From: an uncultured Christensenellaceae bacterium | Lineage (GTDB): Bacteria; Bacillota; Clostridia; Christensenellales; UBA3700 | Length of the DNA stretch: 64,000 bases | Direction: 5' to 3' | Assembly (NCBI GenBank): GCA_944380355.1 | Contig: CALWHJ010000001.1 | Span: forward strand, 1-64,000 | Part shown: one piece after another, positions 1 through 9,139 of the stretch | Layout: the number at the start of each line of letters is the position of its first letter | Position numbering within the stretch: position 1 is the first letter of the stretch | The notes under the pieces: model-generated | Told to the model about the DNA's origin: nothing | The model's database searches: none | Seen by the model: only the letters and a program-made list of their open reading frames with translations | Translations under genes and position numbers: made by a program

Positions 1-77
1 TGACTTTTTGTGATAGCGAAGGAGCAAGGATTACAGTGAAGTTTTTTGACAAAAAAACGGAGCAAAGTTTCCTTTGC
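1..77. repeat. 77-bp direct repeat, copy 1
   Basis: This 77-bp stretch recurs identically at 193-269. Its right end has a GCAAAG/CTTTGC hairpin core next to a run of seven A, which on the minus strand would read as hairpin plus U-tract, so the repeat carries a terminator-like element. The left edge of the window cuts off what lies before it. The 115 bp between the copies show no gene I can support. Confidence 0.85.
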
Positions 78-192
78 AATAAAAATCCATGTAAAATATA
101 ATTCTACGAGCATCGCGAGTACTCTCGCAAAAAGTTGGTAGCGACAGTGAAACGTAGTGAAGGCGTTTACAACTGAGCAGTTGAACCGAGCG

Positions 193-269
193 TGACTTTT
201 TGTGATAGCGAAGGAGCAAGGATTACAGTGAAGTTTTTTGACAAAAAAACGGAGCAAAGTTTCCTTTGC
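193..269. repeat. 77-bp direct repeat, copy 2
   Basis: Identical to 1-77. In this copy the terminal hairpin is extended to GGAGCAAAG/CTTTGCTCC, which forms the terminator of the adjacent tRNA-Thr. The duplication may have arisen by recombination around a tRNA locus or it may be a dispersed genomic repeat; the window alone cannot tell. Confidence 0.85.
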
Positions 270-272
270 TCC
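243..272 (-). terminator. Intrinsic terminator of tRNA-Thr
   Basis: Nine-pair stem (251-259 with 264-272, loop TTTC on the plus strand) followed on the minus strand by a C-G step and seven U, six bases after the CCA end of the tRNA. Confidence 0.85.
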
Positions 273-277
273 TGAGC

Positions 278-353
278 TGGAGCTACTAGCCAGATTCGAA
301 CTGGCGACCTGTTCATTACGAGTGAACTGCTCTACCTGCTGAGCCATAGTAGC
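278..353 (-). tRNA. tRNA-Thr (anticodon CGU)
   Basis: On the minus strand all arms pair: acceptor GCTACTA/TAGTAGC, D arm GCTC/GAGC, anticodon stem GTTCA/TGAAC with loop CTCGTAA (anticodon CGT, reads ACG), T arm GCCAG-TTCGAAT-CTGGC, then discriminator U and an encoded CCA. Anticodon CGU assigns threonine. It stands alone with its own promoter and terminator. Confidence 0.96.
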
Positions 354-373
354 AAATTTATCGGTGCTTAATT

Positions 374-402
374 ATAATAGCAACTTTTTTTGGATTAAAC
401 AA
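374..402 (-). promoter_or_regulatory. Promoter of tRNA-Thr
   Basis: On the minus strand: -35 TTGTTT (397-402), 17-bp spacer, -10 TATTAT (374-379); a perfect TATAAT overlaps it at 371-376. Transcription would start roughly 10-15 nt ahead of the mature tRNA. Confidence 0.6.
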
Positions 403-420
403 CTGTTTTTAGATATTTTT

Positions 421-457
421 TTATATAATTTTGCGGACGCGCCGCAAAATTATATAA
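421..457. repeat. Perfect 16-bp inverted repeat between asnS and tRNA-Thr
   Basis: Arms 421-436 and 442-457 pair perfectly around ACGCG. It lies just past the asnS stop, so it probably caps or ends the asnS message, but on the minus strand it is followed by A rather than U residues, so it is not a textbook intrinsic terminator. Confidence 0.7.
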
Positions 458-504
458 ATATATCGCAAGAATTTTTGTATCCGCATAGCGGATAAATACG
501 TATC

Positions 505-1896
505 TTAGAAGTCCGCGTTGCCCGTCGTACGAGGGAAAGGTATTACGTCGCGGATATTCTGCATACCTGTCAAGTACATAATAAGTCTTTCAAATCCAAG
601 ACCGTAACCTGCGTGCTTAACTCCGCCGAATCTTCTCAAATCGAGATACCACCAGTAATCTTCTTCTTTGAGTCCGAGTTCCTTAAGACGAGCAAGCAAT
701 AGGTCAAGACGCTCTTCTCTCTGGCTTCCTCCTATAATTTCGCCTACGCCGGGAACGAGCAAATCCACTGCCGCAACAGTCTTGCCGTCATCGTTAAGAC
801 GCATATAGAAAGCCTTGATTTCCTTGGGATAGTTGGTTACGAATACAGGCTTGTTGAATACCTTTTCGGTAAGATATCTTTCGTGTTCGGTCTGCAAATC
901 TGCGCCCCAATATACGGGATACTGGAATTCGTCCTTGTGCTTTTCGAGAATTTCGATAGCCTCGGTGTAAGTAACAGTAGCAAAATCGCTGTTTACGATA
1001 TTGTTAAGTCTTTCGATAAGTCCCTTATCCATAAAGTTGTTGAAGAATTGCATCTCCTGAGGGCACTTCTCGAGTACGTCTTTTATAACGTATTTGACCA
1101 TATCTCTAGCGAGGTTCATATCGTCCTGAAGGTCTGCAAAAGCAATCTCGGGCTCAATCATCCAGAATTCTGCAGCGTGACGGTTGGTATAACTCTTCTC
1201 TGCTCTGAAAGTAGGTCCGAAGGTATATACGTTTTTGAAAGCGAGCGCAAAGCACTCTGCGTTGAGCTGACCGCTTACGGTAAGGTTAGCGGACTTGCCG
1301 AAAAAGTCGTCGGAATAGTCTACTTTTCCGTCCTTTGTCTTAGGTACGTTGTCAAGGTCGAGAGTAGTTACTCTGAACATTTCGCCCGCACCTTCGCAAT
1401 CGCTCGCGGTAATCAAAGGAGTATTTACGTACACGAAGTTTCTGGACGCGAAGAAAGCGTGAATTGCCTGTGCCGCAACGGAACGTACTCTGAACACAGC
1501 CTGGAAAGTATTTGCTCTGGGTCTTAAGTGAGCAATCTCTCTCAAGTACTCCATCGTATGTCTTTTTTTCTGAAGAGGATAGTTAGGCGTAGAGGTGGCC
1601 TCAATCTCTATCTTCTCGGCTTTTATCTCATAGGGCTGTTGGTTTTGAGGAGTAAGAACGACTTTACCCTCAACCGTAATGCCCGCACCAACGTTCTGAG
1701 ATACGGCAAGCTTGTAATTTTCCATATCCGCGTCGGCTATAATCTGCGTAGACTTAAAGTAAGTACCGTCATTAAGCTCGATAAAAGCAAAGTTTTTGCT
1801 ATCTCTTATCGTCCTTACCCAACCGCATACTCTTACTTGTTTATCACCGTATTTTTCAAAATTCTGAGCTAATTGTTTTAACGTTAAAATTTCCAT
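505..1896 (-). CDS. asnS: Asparagine--tRNA ligase
   Basis: Class II aminoacyl-tRNA synthetase charging tRNA-Asn with asparagine in the cytoplasm. About 463 residues, the normal length. The N-terminal ~100 residues form the OB-fold anticodon-binding domain ([19 protein letters not shown]); the catalytic domain follows, with the class II motif 2 region around [21 protein letters not shown] and motif 3 near the C-terminus ([23 protein letters not shown]). The last stretch separates AsnS from AspS. I start at the ATG at 1896, not the TTG one codon earlier, because the AGAGG ribosome site sits 7 nt before that ATG. A promoter precedes it and no T-box (no GGGTGG-ACCGCG motif) is visible. Confidence 0.96.
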   Translation of the reverse strand: MEILTLKQLAQNFEKYGDKQVRVCGWVRTIRDSKNFAFIELNDGTYFKSTQIIADADMENYKLAVSQNVGAGITVEGKVVLTPQNQQPYEIKAEKIEIEATSTPNYPLQKKRHTMEYLREIAHLRPRANTFQAVFRVRSVAAQAIHAFFASRNFVYVNTPLITASDCEGAGEMFRVTTLDLDNVPKTKDGKVDYSDDFFGKSANLTVSGQLNAECFALAFKNVYTFGPTFRAEKSYTNRHAAEFWMIEPEIAFADLQDDMNLARDMVKYVIKDVLEKCPQEMQFFNNFMDKGLIERLNNIVNSDFATVTYTEAIEILEKHKDEFQYPVYWGADLQTEHERYLTEKVFNKPVFVTNYPKEIKAFYMRLNDDGKTVAAVDLLVPGVGEIIGGSQREERLDLLLARLKELGLKEEDYWWYLDLRRFGGVKHAGYGLGFERLIMYLTGMQNIRDVIPFPRTTGNADF

Positions 1897-1926
1897 CAAA
1901 TCGCCTCTTTTTATATATTCTATTAG

Positions 1927-1955
1927 AGTATATCACAACCTAATTCAAATTACAA
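1927..1955 (-). promoter_or_regulatory. Promoter of asnS
   Basis: Minus strand: -35 TTGTAA (1950-1955), 17-bp spacer, extended -10 TGA-TATACT (1927-1932). The leader would be only about 25 nt, leaving no room for a T-box. Confidence 0.65.
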
Positions 1956-2180
1956 ACACTTTTTCTCAAAACTTGCATAAATTAAGCCTTGGATATCTGT
2001 ATTTCTATTGAACGTTTTACATAAATTTTAGTCGAAAATATCCTGACAATACCTGTCGCAAGGACTTTTTATGAATTTTAACAAAATTTACCGCTTTAAA
2101 ATAATCGACACATAGGCGATATTTTTCAAAGTTTCAGCCTATTTGTCCGATAGCTTGATATATTTTTTGACAAAAAGGTA

Positions 2181-2209
2181 TTGCAATTGCCTAATTGATA
2201 GGGTATAAT
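2181..2209 (+). promoter_or_regulatory. Promoter of the putative 6S RNA
   Basis: -35 TTGCAA (2181-2186), 17-bp spacer, perfect -10 TATAAT (2204-2209). A second TTGACA at 2167-2172 is too far from the -10 to be its partner. Between the asnS promoter and this one (1956-2180) the DNA is AT-rich with no gene I can support. Confidence 0.75.
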
Positions 2210-2217
2210 ATAGGTAC

Positions 2218-2403
2218 ACATACGAGGAGCACATTGTACCGCACCTATTTATAGGGAATCCGGAGTTGGGAGTCGGCTGGCGTGCCTTGCCTTAGGGCTG
2301 AGGATTACAAAAAACTTTCACAGGATACCCACCCTGCTACAAAGCGGGTTCAGAATTGCACTCGTATGCGTGAAAAGCCTTGCCGTTGTGCAAGGCTATT
2401 TTT
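2218..2403 (+). ncRNA. ssrS: Structured non-coding RNA, probably 6S RNA
   Basis: A promoter, about 186 nt of non-coding sequence and a terminator define an independent transcript. Its ends pair (CATACGAG near 2220 with CTCGTATG at 2361-2368), giving one long hairpin. Inside, blocks such as TTGTACCGCACC on the 5' side and GGATACCCACC on the 3' side flank what would be a large central bubble; this overall design and size fit 6S RNA, which binds the housekeeping RNA polymerase in stationary phase. It lacks the GGAAGCAGC-type SRP RNA apical motif and any tmRNA features. The family name rests on architecture and recollection of clostridial 6S sequences, not on a covariance search. The next 230 bp (2404-2635) are AT-rich with nothing recognisable. 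Confidence 0.62.
2376..2403 (+). terminator. Terminator of the putative 6S RNA
   Basis: AGCCTTGC (2376-2383) pairs with GCAAGGCT (2390-2397), followed by ATTTTT. Confidence 0.88.
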
Positions 2404-2635
2404 CTGTCTTTCAATAAAGTACATTGCCTACAAGCAAAAGATATGGTCACTAAAAATACAATTCTGTACCTATAATTTTATATAATATTATTTTATCAAT
2501 ATACTTACACCACAAAGCAAAAGCCTTAATTCAATACTTCAAATCAAGCTTTGTATTCCCTATTAATCAAAATAAAATCTGTTTTATTTACAAGATTGAA
2601 TTATAAACAGACTTGAAAACATCGCAGTAATACAC

Positions 2636-2668
2636 AAAAAAACAGCAACTCAGATATCCGAGTTGCTG
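2636..2668 (-). terminator. Terminator of the membrane-protein operon
   Basis: Minus strand: CAGCAACTC/GAGTTGCTG nine-pair stem (2643-2651 with 2660-2668) followed by seven U (plus-strand A at 2636-2642). It lies 24 bp past the stop of the 2692-3495 gene. Confidence 0.88.
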
Positions 2669-2691
2669 ACTATAATTTTCGTTTACGATTG

Positions 2692-3495
2692 TTACTTCTG
2701 TAAATCTTCTGCTATTTTCTTAAGCTTTTCTATTTGACTCTTGTCCGTAAAGAAATCAGAGATATTGATTTCTTGTCCGTAATTGCCGTAATAAAATTTG
2801 CCGTCTCTCATAAGGATATATCCGTAGACTATTCCGTACTCCCCGTCTTCTTCGTAATCGAATTGTTTCTCTCCGAGTACTATTGCAAACGTAACGTCAG
2901 CGTCCTCCAAATCCATACGGGTAGATTCGCACGTAGGATACTTGGTGTCATACTCCTTGAGTTTTTGATAATTAAAATTGAATTTGATATTAGTCGAGAA
3001 TACATTATAAATACTGTTGTTGATTACCGCTTCGGCTTTGTTGATAGCGATAATGTCAATATTTCTGTTGCCCTCGTCGTCTATATATTTATCAAAATCC
3101 ACAGTAGAGAGATTGGACGCTTTTTGATAGTACGAAGATATTTTACCCTTGAGATTTATAAACTCCTGAGTTTCGTCCTCGATATCTCTGTAAAGATAAG
3201 TGCCGAATATGATTTTGTTGAGCCAACCGCTGTATTCGTTGACATAACCTACAGGCTCCCCGCCCGTAGCCTTATCTTCGAAGGGCTTGAAGTATACGGG
3301 ATAATACAGCTCGTCATTATAAGCGACCGCGCTGTATCTGCTTTCTCCGCACACGGTATAAGCTACCGTTTCATACTTACCCGAAAGGGCGTCTGAGCCG
3401 CCTATAACTCTTACGGTAATCAGTCCCGCAACCAAAAGAAGGATTACGGGAATAATAACGCAAACGGAAATAATGATTTTCAATTTGGTAGACAT
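2692..3495 (-). CDS. Hypothetical membrane-anchored protein
   Basis: I do not recognise the family. The 267-residue protein has one N-terminal hydrophobic segment (about residues 5-30) and then a polar, acidic domain, so it is probably anchored with the bulk outside the membrane. No Cys follows the hydrophobic stretch, so it is not a lipoprotein. The start has a GGAGG site. It is the last gene of a three-gene minus-strand unit with the two polytopic membrane proteins at 3517-4512 and 4515-5336 (gap of 21 bp) and ends at a strong terminator, so the three probably act together. Confidence 0.75.
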   Translation of the reverse strand: MSTKLKIIISVCVIIPVILLLVAGLITVRVIGGSDALSGKYETVAYTVCGESRYSAVAYNDELYYPVYFKPFEDKATGGEPVGYVNEYSGWLNKIIFGTYLYRDIEDETQEFINLKGKISSYYQKASNLSTVDFDKYIDDEGNRNIDIIAINKAEAVINNSIYNVFSTNIKFNFNYQKLKEYDTKYPTCESTRMDLEDADVTFAIVLGEKQFDYEEDGEYGIVYGYILMRDGKFYYGNYGQEINISDFFTDKSQIEKLKKIAEDLQK

Positions 3496-3516
3496 AATTA
3501 AATAATCCTCCGAAAA

Positions 3517-4512
3517 TCAGTTATTCTTGATTGGATTGTCCATAACGGCGTCTTTATATTTCTTCGTAGGGTCGACGACGTTTTGAGCATCTTTGTAATA
3601 TTTTTTACCGCAATAGTGATAGTAATTGACGAGGTCGTAAGCCTGAGCGTATACGGTACACATCGAAACTACAATCATAAATCCTATGCCGAAAGTAAGT
3701 ATTCCGACAACAACCGAAAATATAAGCGCGATGAGATAAACCATAAAGTACATACCCAAAGCGTCACGGAAGTATTTTTGAGCTATTTTGAAGTTGGCTA
3801 CAAGGCTTTCTTTGAACGTCATATCCGATACGAGATAAGCGGGCATCCAACCTGCAAACAAAGCTCTTTTTATCGAAAGCGTAAGAAGCAGCGTAAAATA
3901 TGACACCATTATACCCGCGAGATTGTTCCACGCGGAGAACAAAAAGCCTAGACCTACGCTGAGCGATATCATGAACGCCAAAAGGACAAGCGAAAGTCCC
4001 ACGTATGCCAAAGAGAATTTCAAAGACTTAGCAAGGTTGGCGACCAGATTTGACGTAAAACCGTATTCGCTGTCAGAAGACATAAAGGCATTCATTATAT
4101 CCGTAACGGTATAGAGGAATACATAATATACAATGGTGAACAGAATAATCAAAAGTACGATTGCGACGATACCGCCCCAAATCGCGCCAAGATTATTTTT
4201 GAAAATCTCTACCGCGTCTTTAATTCCTTGCACGAGTTTCTGATATTCGGCAGTTTGTTCGCCGTTGTTGTCAATCAGTCCCTCTCCTGCATCACCGCTC
4301 TGTACGCCCTTGAATACTGACGAGAGATACTCTTTGATAGTATCGTCAAGATTGAGAGTTTGCAGTTCTTTGACAAAAGAACTCAAAGTAGGCGCGAGTA
4401 TCGCATAGCCTATTACGCAAAATATAACAAGCACTATAATAAGCGCAATAGCTATCTTATACACCAAAGAATATTTGGATATCAATATGCTGAAAGAATT
4501 TTTCGGTATCAT
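3517..4512 (-). CDS. Polytopic membrane protein, unknown function
   Basis: 331 residues with an N-terminal membrane segment (about 14-36), a polar stretch of roughly 70 residues that could be external, and then about five further hydrophobic segments. No nucleotide-binding or transporter signature was found. It starts behind a GGGGGAG ribosome site, 2 bp after the stop of the 4515-5336 gene, so translation is likely coupled. It shares overall style with that neighbour (long hydrophobic helices, aromatic/Tyr-rich cytoplasmic ends), which suggests a two-component membrane complex; this is inference. Confidence 0.72.
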   Translation of the reverse strand: MIPKNSFSILISKYSLVYKIAIALIIVLVIFCVIGYAILAPTLSSFVKELQTLNLDDTIKEYLSSVFKGVQSGDAGEGLIDNNGEQTAEYQKLVQGIKDAVEIFKNNLGAIWGGIVAIVLLIILFTIVYYVFLYTVTDIMNAFMSSDSEYGFTSNLVANLAKSLKFSLAYVGLSLVLLAFMISLSVGLGFLFSAWNNLAGIMVSYFTLLLTLSIKRALFAGWMPAYLVSDMTFKESLVANFKIAQKYFRDALGMYFMVYLIALIFSVVVGILTFGIGFMIVVSMCTVYAQAYDLVNYYHYCGKKYYKDAQNVVDPTKKYKDAVMDNPIKNN

Positions 4513-4514
4513 CT

Positions 4515-5336
4515 TTACTCCCCCTTTTGGTCCTCTCTTTCTATTTCTTCTACATCAAAGTATACAACGTACATAAGTATGATTATATAGTTGATAATTA
4601 CCCAGTAAAAAATTACGGAAAACAAGCCTAACAGTATTTTCATATACTTAAACGGAAAGACTATCAGCAGTATCATAGGTGCAGACAAGATGACGGCAAT
4701 CCAAAGCAATGCAAAAAATACTCTGAAGCTTTTTGCGCTGAGTCCGTATACAGACATACCCAGCGACTTTCCTATTCCGTAACCTTTCATCGTCATATTC
4801 GGTATTGCAAGACTTGTCATAGACAAAAACCACAATTCGCAAATTGCAAAAATCACGGAAGATATTATGCACGCGGGCAAAGCGTTGGAAAAGAGTTTTA
4901 TCGAAGTATACAAAAACGTAGACAGCAAAATCGACACTATTTCAAGCGATATAAAGAGTATTACGGTATACTTTAGAATCGCAAAGAAGTTGTCGTTGAT
5001 ATGTCCCCAGAAGTTTCTTGTCCTGCCTGCAGTATACGAGCCGTATCGCATTTTTTGCTGAGTCGAGCCTACTAAAAGACATACAAACAGCACTGACAAT
5101 ATCATAATAAACAGTATTAGTACGTAATGCCAAGGCTTATCGACGTAGTTGATTTTTTTGAAAATCTCAATAAACGACGTATAGGTCTGCTCTTTCTTGC
5201 CTATGCTGACAATAACGTACATCATAGAAAAAGGCTGAGCGAAAATTCCCAATAAAAGCGCAGGTATCAGCGTAAAGCCCATACATCTGAAGAAGTTTTT
5301 ATAATAGAATTTAAGCGTCGCTAACGAATAGGTCAT
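4515..5336 (-). CDS. Polytopic membrane protein, unknown function
   Basis: 273 residues with about six predicted membrane segments, starting close to the N-terminus (MGFTLIPALLLGIFAQPF region) and ending in a short charged tail (DVEEIEREDQKGE). AAGGAG site 7 nt ahead of the ATG. It opens the three-gene unit that runs to the terminator at 2636-2668. No family recognised. Confidence 0.72.
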   Translation of the reverse strand: MTYSLATLKFYYKNFFRCMGFTLIPALLLGIFAQPFSMMYVIVSIGKKEQTYTSFIEIFKKINYVDKPWHYVLILFIMILSVLFVCLLVGSTQQKMRYGSYTAGRTRNFWGHINDNFFAILKYTVILFISLEIVSILLSTFLYTSIKLFSNALPACIISSVIFAICELWFLSMTSLAIPNMTMKGYGIGKSLGMSVYGLSAKSFRVFFALLWIAVILSAPMILLIVFPFKYMKILLGLFSVIFYWVIINYIIILMYVVYFDVEEIEREDQKGE

Positions 5337-5410
5337 AATTCTCCTTGTACGTTAAACAATTTTAAGCCGAGATTTATTTGTAAACCTCTCAGCTTTGCGC
5401 CAAAGCGCGG

Positions 5411-6067
5411 TTATTTTATCACAGCGTAATTTTCTCGCACAAACTTTGTAACGTCCTGAGGGGTTTTTGCTCTGAATACTACGTTTTTGTTGTGAATATT
5501 GTCGTAATCTCCAAATCCCCAAAGACAAAGTATGCAGTCCATCCCCAGCTTTTCCGCGCCCTCGACGTCGTATATCGTATCTCCTACCATAACGCAATCC
5601 TGAGGCGTAACGCCCAAACTGTCTATGGCGTAACCGAGAATATCTTCTTTGCTCTCTCTTACATTATATACCAAACCTGACAGACAATCAATATATTCTC
5701 TGACTTTGAAGTATCTGAGCAAGTCGTCCGCCTCTTCGTGTTTTTTGCAGGTGGCTACGCCCGTAGTAATGCCCTGCATTTCGTGGCAGTCTTTGAGCAT
5801 ATCGTAAACCCCGTCGTAAAGGCTGGATTTGTAAATAGCTTTTTCGCCCACGTAAAGCCCTCTGAAGTACGCGACCGCCTCGTATGCCTTATCCCTGTCG
5901 CCGAGCAGTTTGGTAAAACTGTCGGAAAGCGGAGGTCCGATATATTTATTGTAATCCTCGACAGGTACGTTAAGATTATATTTATCAAACGTGCGCTTTA
6001 ATATGTCGGCTACACCCTCGTAAGTATTGCTTATTGTACCGTCGAAGTCAAAAAATATATATTTCAT
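5411..6067 (-). CDS. HAD-superfamily hydrolase (phosphoglycolate phosphatase-like)
   Basis: 218 residues with the HAD motifs in order: motif I FFDFDGTISNT (catalytic Asp pair at about 7 and 9), a helical cap of subclass I size, motif II TTGVAT, the motif III region, and motif IV GDTIYDVEGA. It resembles Gph/PpaX-type phosphatases; the substrate cannot be read from sequence. It follows valS by 54 bp on the same strand and has no clear Shine-Dalgarno site. A phosphatase for small phosphorylated metabolites is the safe description. Confidence 0.85.
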   Translation of the reverse strand: MKYIFFDFDGTISNTYEGVADILKRTFDKYNLNVPVEDYNKYIGPPLSDSFTKLLGDRDKAYEAVAYFRGLYVGEKAIYKSSLYDGVYDMLKDCHEMQGITTGVATCKKHEEADDLLRYFKVREYIDCLSGLVYNVRESKEDILGYAIDSLGVTPQDCVMVGDTIYDVEGAEKLGMDCILCLWGFGDYDNIHNKNVVFRAKTPQDVTKFVRENYAVIK

Positions 6068-6121
6068 ATATGATATTATTACCCGATTTTTTCTCTCTCA
6101 CGCACAGCGCAAGAAAGAGAA

Positions 6122-8752
6122 TTACATATTTTTGAGATTATTGAGTTCGGCAATCAGCTTGCTCTCCTGTTCTTTGTAAGCTGCGAGTTTTGCCTGCTCT
6201 TTATCAATAAGAGCCTTGGGCGCTTTTGCTACGAAACCTTGATTTGAAAGAAGTTTGGTGCTTCTCTCGACTTCCGCCGCAATCTTAGCGTGCTCCTGAG
6301 TAAGCCTTTGGATTTCCTTGTCGATATCCACAAGCTCTCCGAGGGGTACCGCGATTTCTCCGAAGCTTCCGAACAGCGATACGAGCTTTTGTTCTATACC
6401 GCTCTTATCCTCTACGAATTGCGCGTTGTCAACGCTCGCAAGTCTCATAATATAGCTTACGTCCTTGGGATTGATACTGCTGTTTACGAGATAAACGCTT
6501 ACCTTTTTGGAAGGAGCTACGCCCTTTTCCGCTTTCATATTACGGATAGCCTTGATAGCGTCCATCGCATAGGAAAACTCCGTGCTTTCCTTGGTGTAGT
6601 TGTACTTTTTATTGACTACGGGCCACGAAGCAACCGCTACGCTCTTGCTCTTCTTTGCATGAGGCAGATTTCTGTATATCTCGTCCGTAACGAAAGGTAC
6701 GAAAGGATGCATCAGTTTGAGAATGTCGGACAACACGTATACCAGTACCGTGAGAGTGTTGGCTTTCTTATCCTCGCTGTCGCCGTAGAGTGCCGACTTT
6801 GCAAGCTCTATGTACCAGTCGCAGAATTCTGTCCATACGAAGTCGTAAAGTTTTGCCGCAGCATTACCCAGTTCGTATTTTTCGAGGTTGAGAGTAACTT
6901 CCTTGATTGCCTTGTTAAGACGGGAAAGTATCCACTTGTCGGCATTCGTAAGTCTGAACGAACCCATTTTTTTAAGTCTTACGCCCTTTGAGTTGAGAAG
7001 CACAAAACGCGAAGCGTTCCAGAGTTTGTTCATAAAGTTACGCGCAAACTCCGTCTTCTGGTCGGTGTATCTCGTATCGTTGCCGGGAGCAAGACCTTGT
7101 ACGAGCGAAAATCTCAGGCTGTCCGCGCCGTAGTTTTCGATAATCTCCAACGGGTCGATGCCGTTGCCCAAAGACTTGCTCATCTTTCTGCCCTGATTAT
7201 CTCTTACGATACCGTGAATAAGCACTTCGGGGAAAGGTATTTCGCCCATATGCTCTATACCCGAGAATATCATTCTCGCTACCCAGAAGAATATGATGTC
7301 GTAAGCCGTAACCAAAAGGCTGTTGGGATAGAAGTACTTGAGGTCTTCCGTCTTGTCGGGATAGCCGAGCGTAGAGAAAGGCCACAGCGCGCTCGAGAAC
7401 CACGTGTCGAGCACGTCTTCGTCCTGACGCACGTGTTTAGAGCCGCACTTGGGACATACGGTAACCTCTTGTTTGCTTACGGTCATCTCGCCGCAATCGT
7501 CGCAGTAATATGCGGGTATTCTGTGTCCCCACCAAAGCTGACGCGATATACACCAGTCTTTGATATTCTCCATCCAGTTGAAGTAAACCTTGCTGAATCT
7601 GTCGGGGATAAATTCTACTTTTTTCTTTCTGACAACGTCGATAGCGGGTTTTGCCAAAGGCTGCATTTTTACAAACCACTGCTTGCTTACGATAGGCTCT
7701 ACGGTCGAATGACAACGGTAGCATTCTCCGACGTTGTGCTTGTAGTCCTCTATTCTTACCATATAGCCCTGCTCTTGCAAGTCTTTGCAAATAGCTTCTC
7801 TTGCGGCCTGTCTGTCAAGTCCCTTATACTTACCGGCTTTTTCGTTCATACTGCCGTCGTCGTTCATAACTCTGATAACTTCGAGGTTGTGTCTGAGTCC
7901 CACTTCGAAGTCGTTAGGGTCGTGAGCAGGAGTAATCTTAACCGCACCGCTACCGAAGTCCGTCTCTACGTATTCGTCAGCGATTACGGGAATTTGCTTG
8001 TTGAGAAGAGGAAGGATAAGCATCTTGCCTACCATATCCTTATATCTCTCGTCTTTGGGATTGACTGCTACCGCGGTATCTCCGAGCATAGTTTCGGGAC
8101 GAGTGGTAGCTACTACGATTTCACCGCTTCCGTCAGCGAGAGGATAGCGGATATGCCACAAATGGCTGTCCTGCTCCTTGTATTCTACTTCTGCGTCGCT
8201 GAGCGCGGTCTTGCAGCAAGGACACCAGTTGATTATTCTGTCGCCCTTGTATATAAGTCCCTTTTCGTAAAGGTTTACAAATACTTCCTTGACGGCACGC
8301 GAGCACTTCTCGTCCATAGTGAAAGCTTCTCTCGACCAGTCGCAGGACGCACCGAGCTTCTTGAGCTGCTCTACTATTCTTCCGCCGTACTTGTTTTTCC
8401 AAGCCCACGCACGCTCAAGGAATCCCTCTCTGCCGATATCCTGTTTTGTCAAGCCTTCCTTTTTCATCTGCTCGACGATTTTTACTTCCGTAGCAATGGA
8501 CGCGTGGTCAGTGCCGGGAAGCCACAAAGTGCTGAAGCCCTGCATTCTTTTAAATCTCACAATTACGTCTTGAATAGTATCGTTGAGCGCGTGTCCCATA
8601 TGAAGCTGTCCCGTTATGTTGGGAGGGGGAATAACTATCGTAAAGGGGTCCTTTTTAGGGTCGACTTTGGCTTTGAAGTAGCCCTTGTCTATCCACTCCT
8701 TGTACAGTCTGTCCTCAAACTCTTTGGGATTGTAAGTCTTTGCCATTTCCAT
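6122..8752 (-). CDS. valS: Valine--tRNA ligase
   Basis: Class I synthetase charging tRNA-Val, 876 residues, normal length. The HIGH-type motif is [14 protein letters not shown] near residue 45, the CP1 editing domain spans about 190-340, zinc-type CxxC pairs are seen in the middle (CDDCG, CPKCG), the KMSKS motif is [11 protein letters not shown], and the C-terminus is the ValS-specific coiled coil (from about 805). The ATG at 8752 has an AGAGGA site 8-9 nt upstream. Only 54 bp separate it from the next upstream gene, so no T-box leader fits. Confidence 0.97.
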   Translation of the reverse strand: MEMAKTYNPKEFEDRLYKEWIDKGYFKAKVDPKKDPFTIVIPPPNITGQLHMGHALNDTIQDVIVRFKRMQGFSTLWLPGTDHASIATEVKIVEQMKKEGLTKQDIGREGFLERAWAWKNKYGGRIVEQLKKLGASCDWSREAFTMDEKCSRAVKEVFVNLYEKGLIYKGDRIINWCPCCKTALSDAEVEYKEQDSHLWHIRYPLADGSGEIVVATTRPETMLGDTAVAVNPKDERYKDMVGKMLILPLLNKQIPVIADEYVETDFGSGAVKITPAHDPNDFEVGLRHNLEVIRVMNDDGSMNEKAGKYKGLDRQAAREAICKDLQEQGYMVRIEDYKHNVGECYRCHSTVEPIVSKQWFVKMQPLAKPAIDVVRKKKVEFIPDRFSKVYFNWMENIKDWCISRQLWWGHRIPAYYCDDCGEMTVSKQEVTVCPKCGSKHVRQDEDVLDTWFSSALWPFSTLGYPDKTEDLKYFYPNSLLVTAYDIIFFWVARMIFSGIEHMGEIPFPEVLIHGIVRDNQGRKMSKSLGNGIDPLEIIENYGADSLRFSLVQGLAPGNDTRYTDQKTEFARNFMNKLWNASRFVLLNSKGVRLKKMGSFRLTNADKWILSRLNKAIKEVTLNLEKYELGNAAAKLYDFVWTEFCDWYIELAKSALYGDSEDKKANTLTVLVYVLSDILKLMHPFVPFVTDEIYRNLPHAKKSKSVAVASWPVVNKKYNYTKESTEFSYAMDAIKAIRNMKAEKGVAPSKKVSVYLVNSSINPKDVSYIMRLASVDNAQFVEDKSGIEQKLVSLFGSFGEIAVPLGELVDIDKEIQRLTQEHAKIAAEVERSTKLLSNQGFVAKAPKALIDKEQAKLAAYKEQESKLIAELNNLKNM

Positions 8753-8806
8753 ATCGCACTTCCTCTTTTTCTTTATATACCTGAAAAACTTTTTTTATCA
8801 ACATCA

Positions 8807-9067
8807 TCAATATTGCATTTTGACTATAGCTACGAGCATACCTATGAGCATAACTCCCAGCGAAACGTACTTGAATGACATATATACCATTTCCACATTG
8901 TCGTTTTCGCCCTTTTCCCTGCGCTTTTTGGCAATCGAATCGGCAATAGGTCTACTGCAAAAACTGAGTATCAGACCTACGAGCATAATGCAAAGTCCCG
9001 CGATTACCGCAGGCTGAGTAAATCTGTCCCAGTGAAATTCGAATGCCATCGTAAGTAAGTTGTTCAT
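8807..9067 (-). CDS. Small two-helix membrane protein
   Basis: 86 residues with two hydrophobic segments (about 17-38 and 63-82) joined by a charged loop rich in Lys/Arg/Glu. AGAGGA site before the ATG. It lies between pgsA and valS on the same strand. No family recognised; the two-helix hairpin could serve as a membrane accessory subunit, but nothing in the neighbourhood says of what. Confidence 0.65.
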   Translation of the reverse strand: MNNLLTMAFEFHWDRFTQPAVIAGLCIMLVGLILSFCSRPIADSIAKKRREKGENDNVEMVYMSFKYVSLGVMLIGMLVAIVKMQY

Positions 9068-9139
9068 ATCGTTCCTCTTATAGTCGCGGGCAGTAGATTA
9101 AATATTAGACTTTCTGCCCGAATGTTTTTGTTTTAAAAT

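Noticed and set aside
1900..2160. T-box riboswitch upstream of asnS
   Set aside because: No GGGTGG-ACCGCG-type T-box sequence or terminator, and the promoter leaves a leader of about 25 nt.
2282..2485. 67-codon frame inside the putative 6S RNA
   Set aside because: No ribosome site and it runs through the RNA's terminator hairpin; the region is better explained as structured RNA.
7097..8878. 593-codon open frame opposite valS
   Set aside because: Complete ValS with HIGH and KMSKS motifs lies on the minus strand; the antisense product has no recognisable motif.
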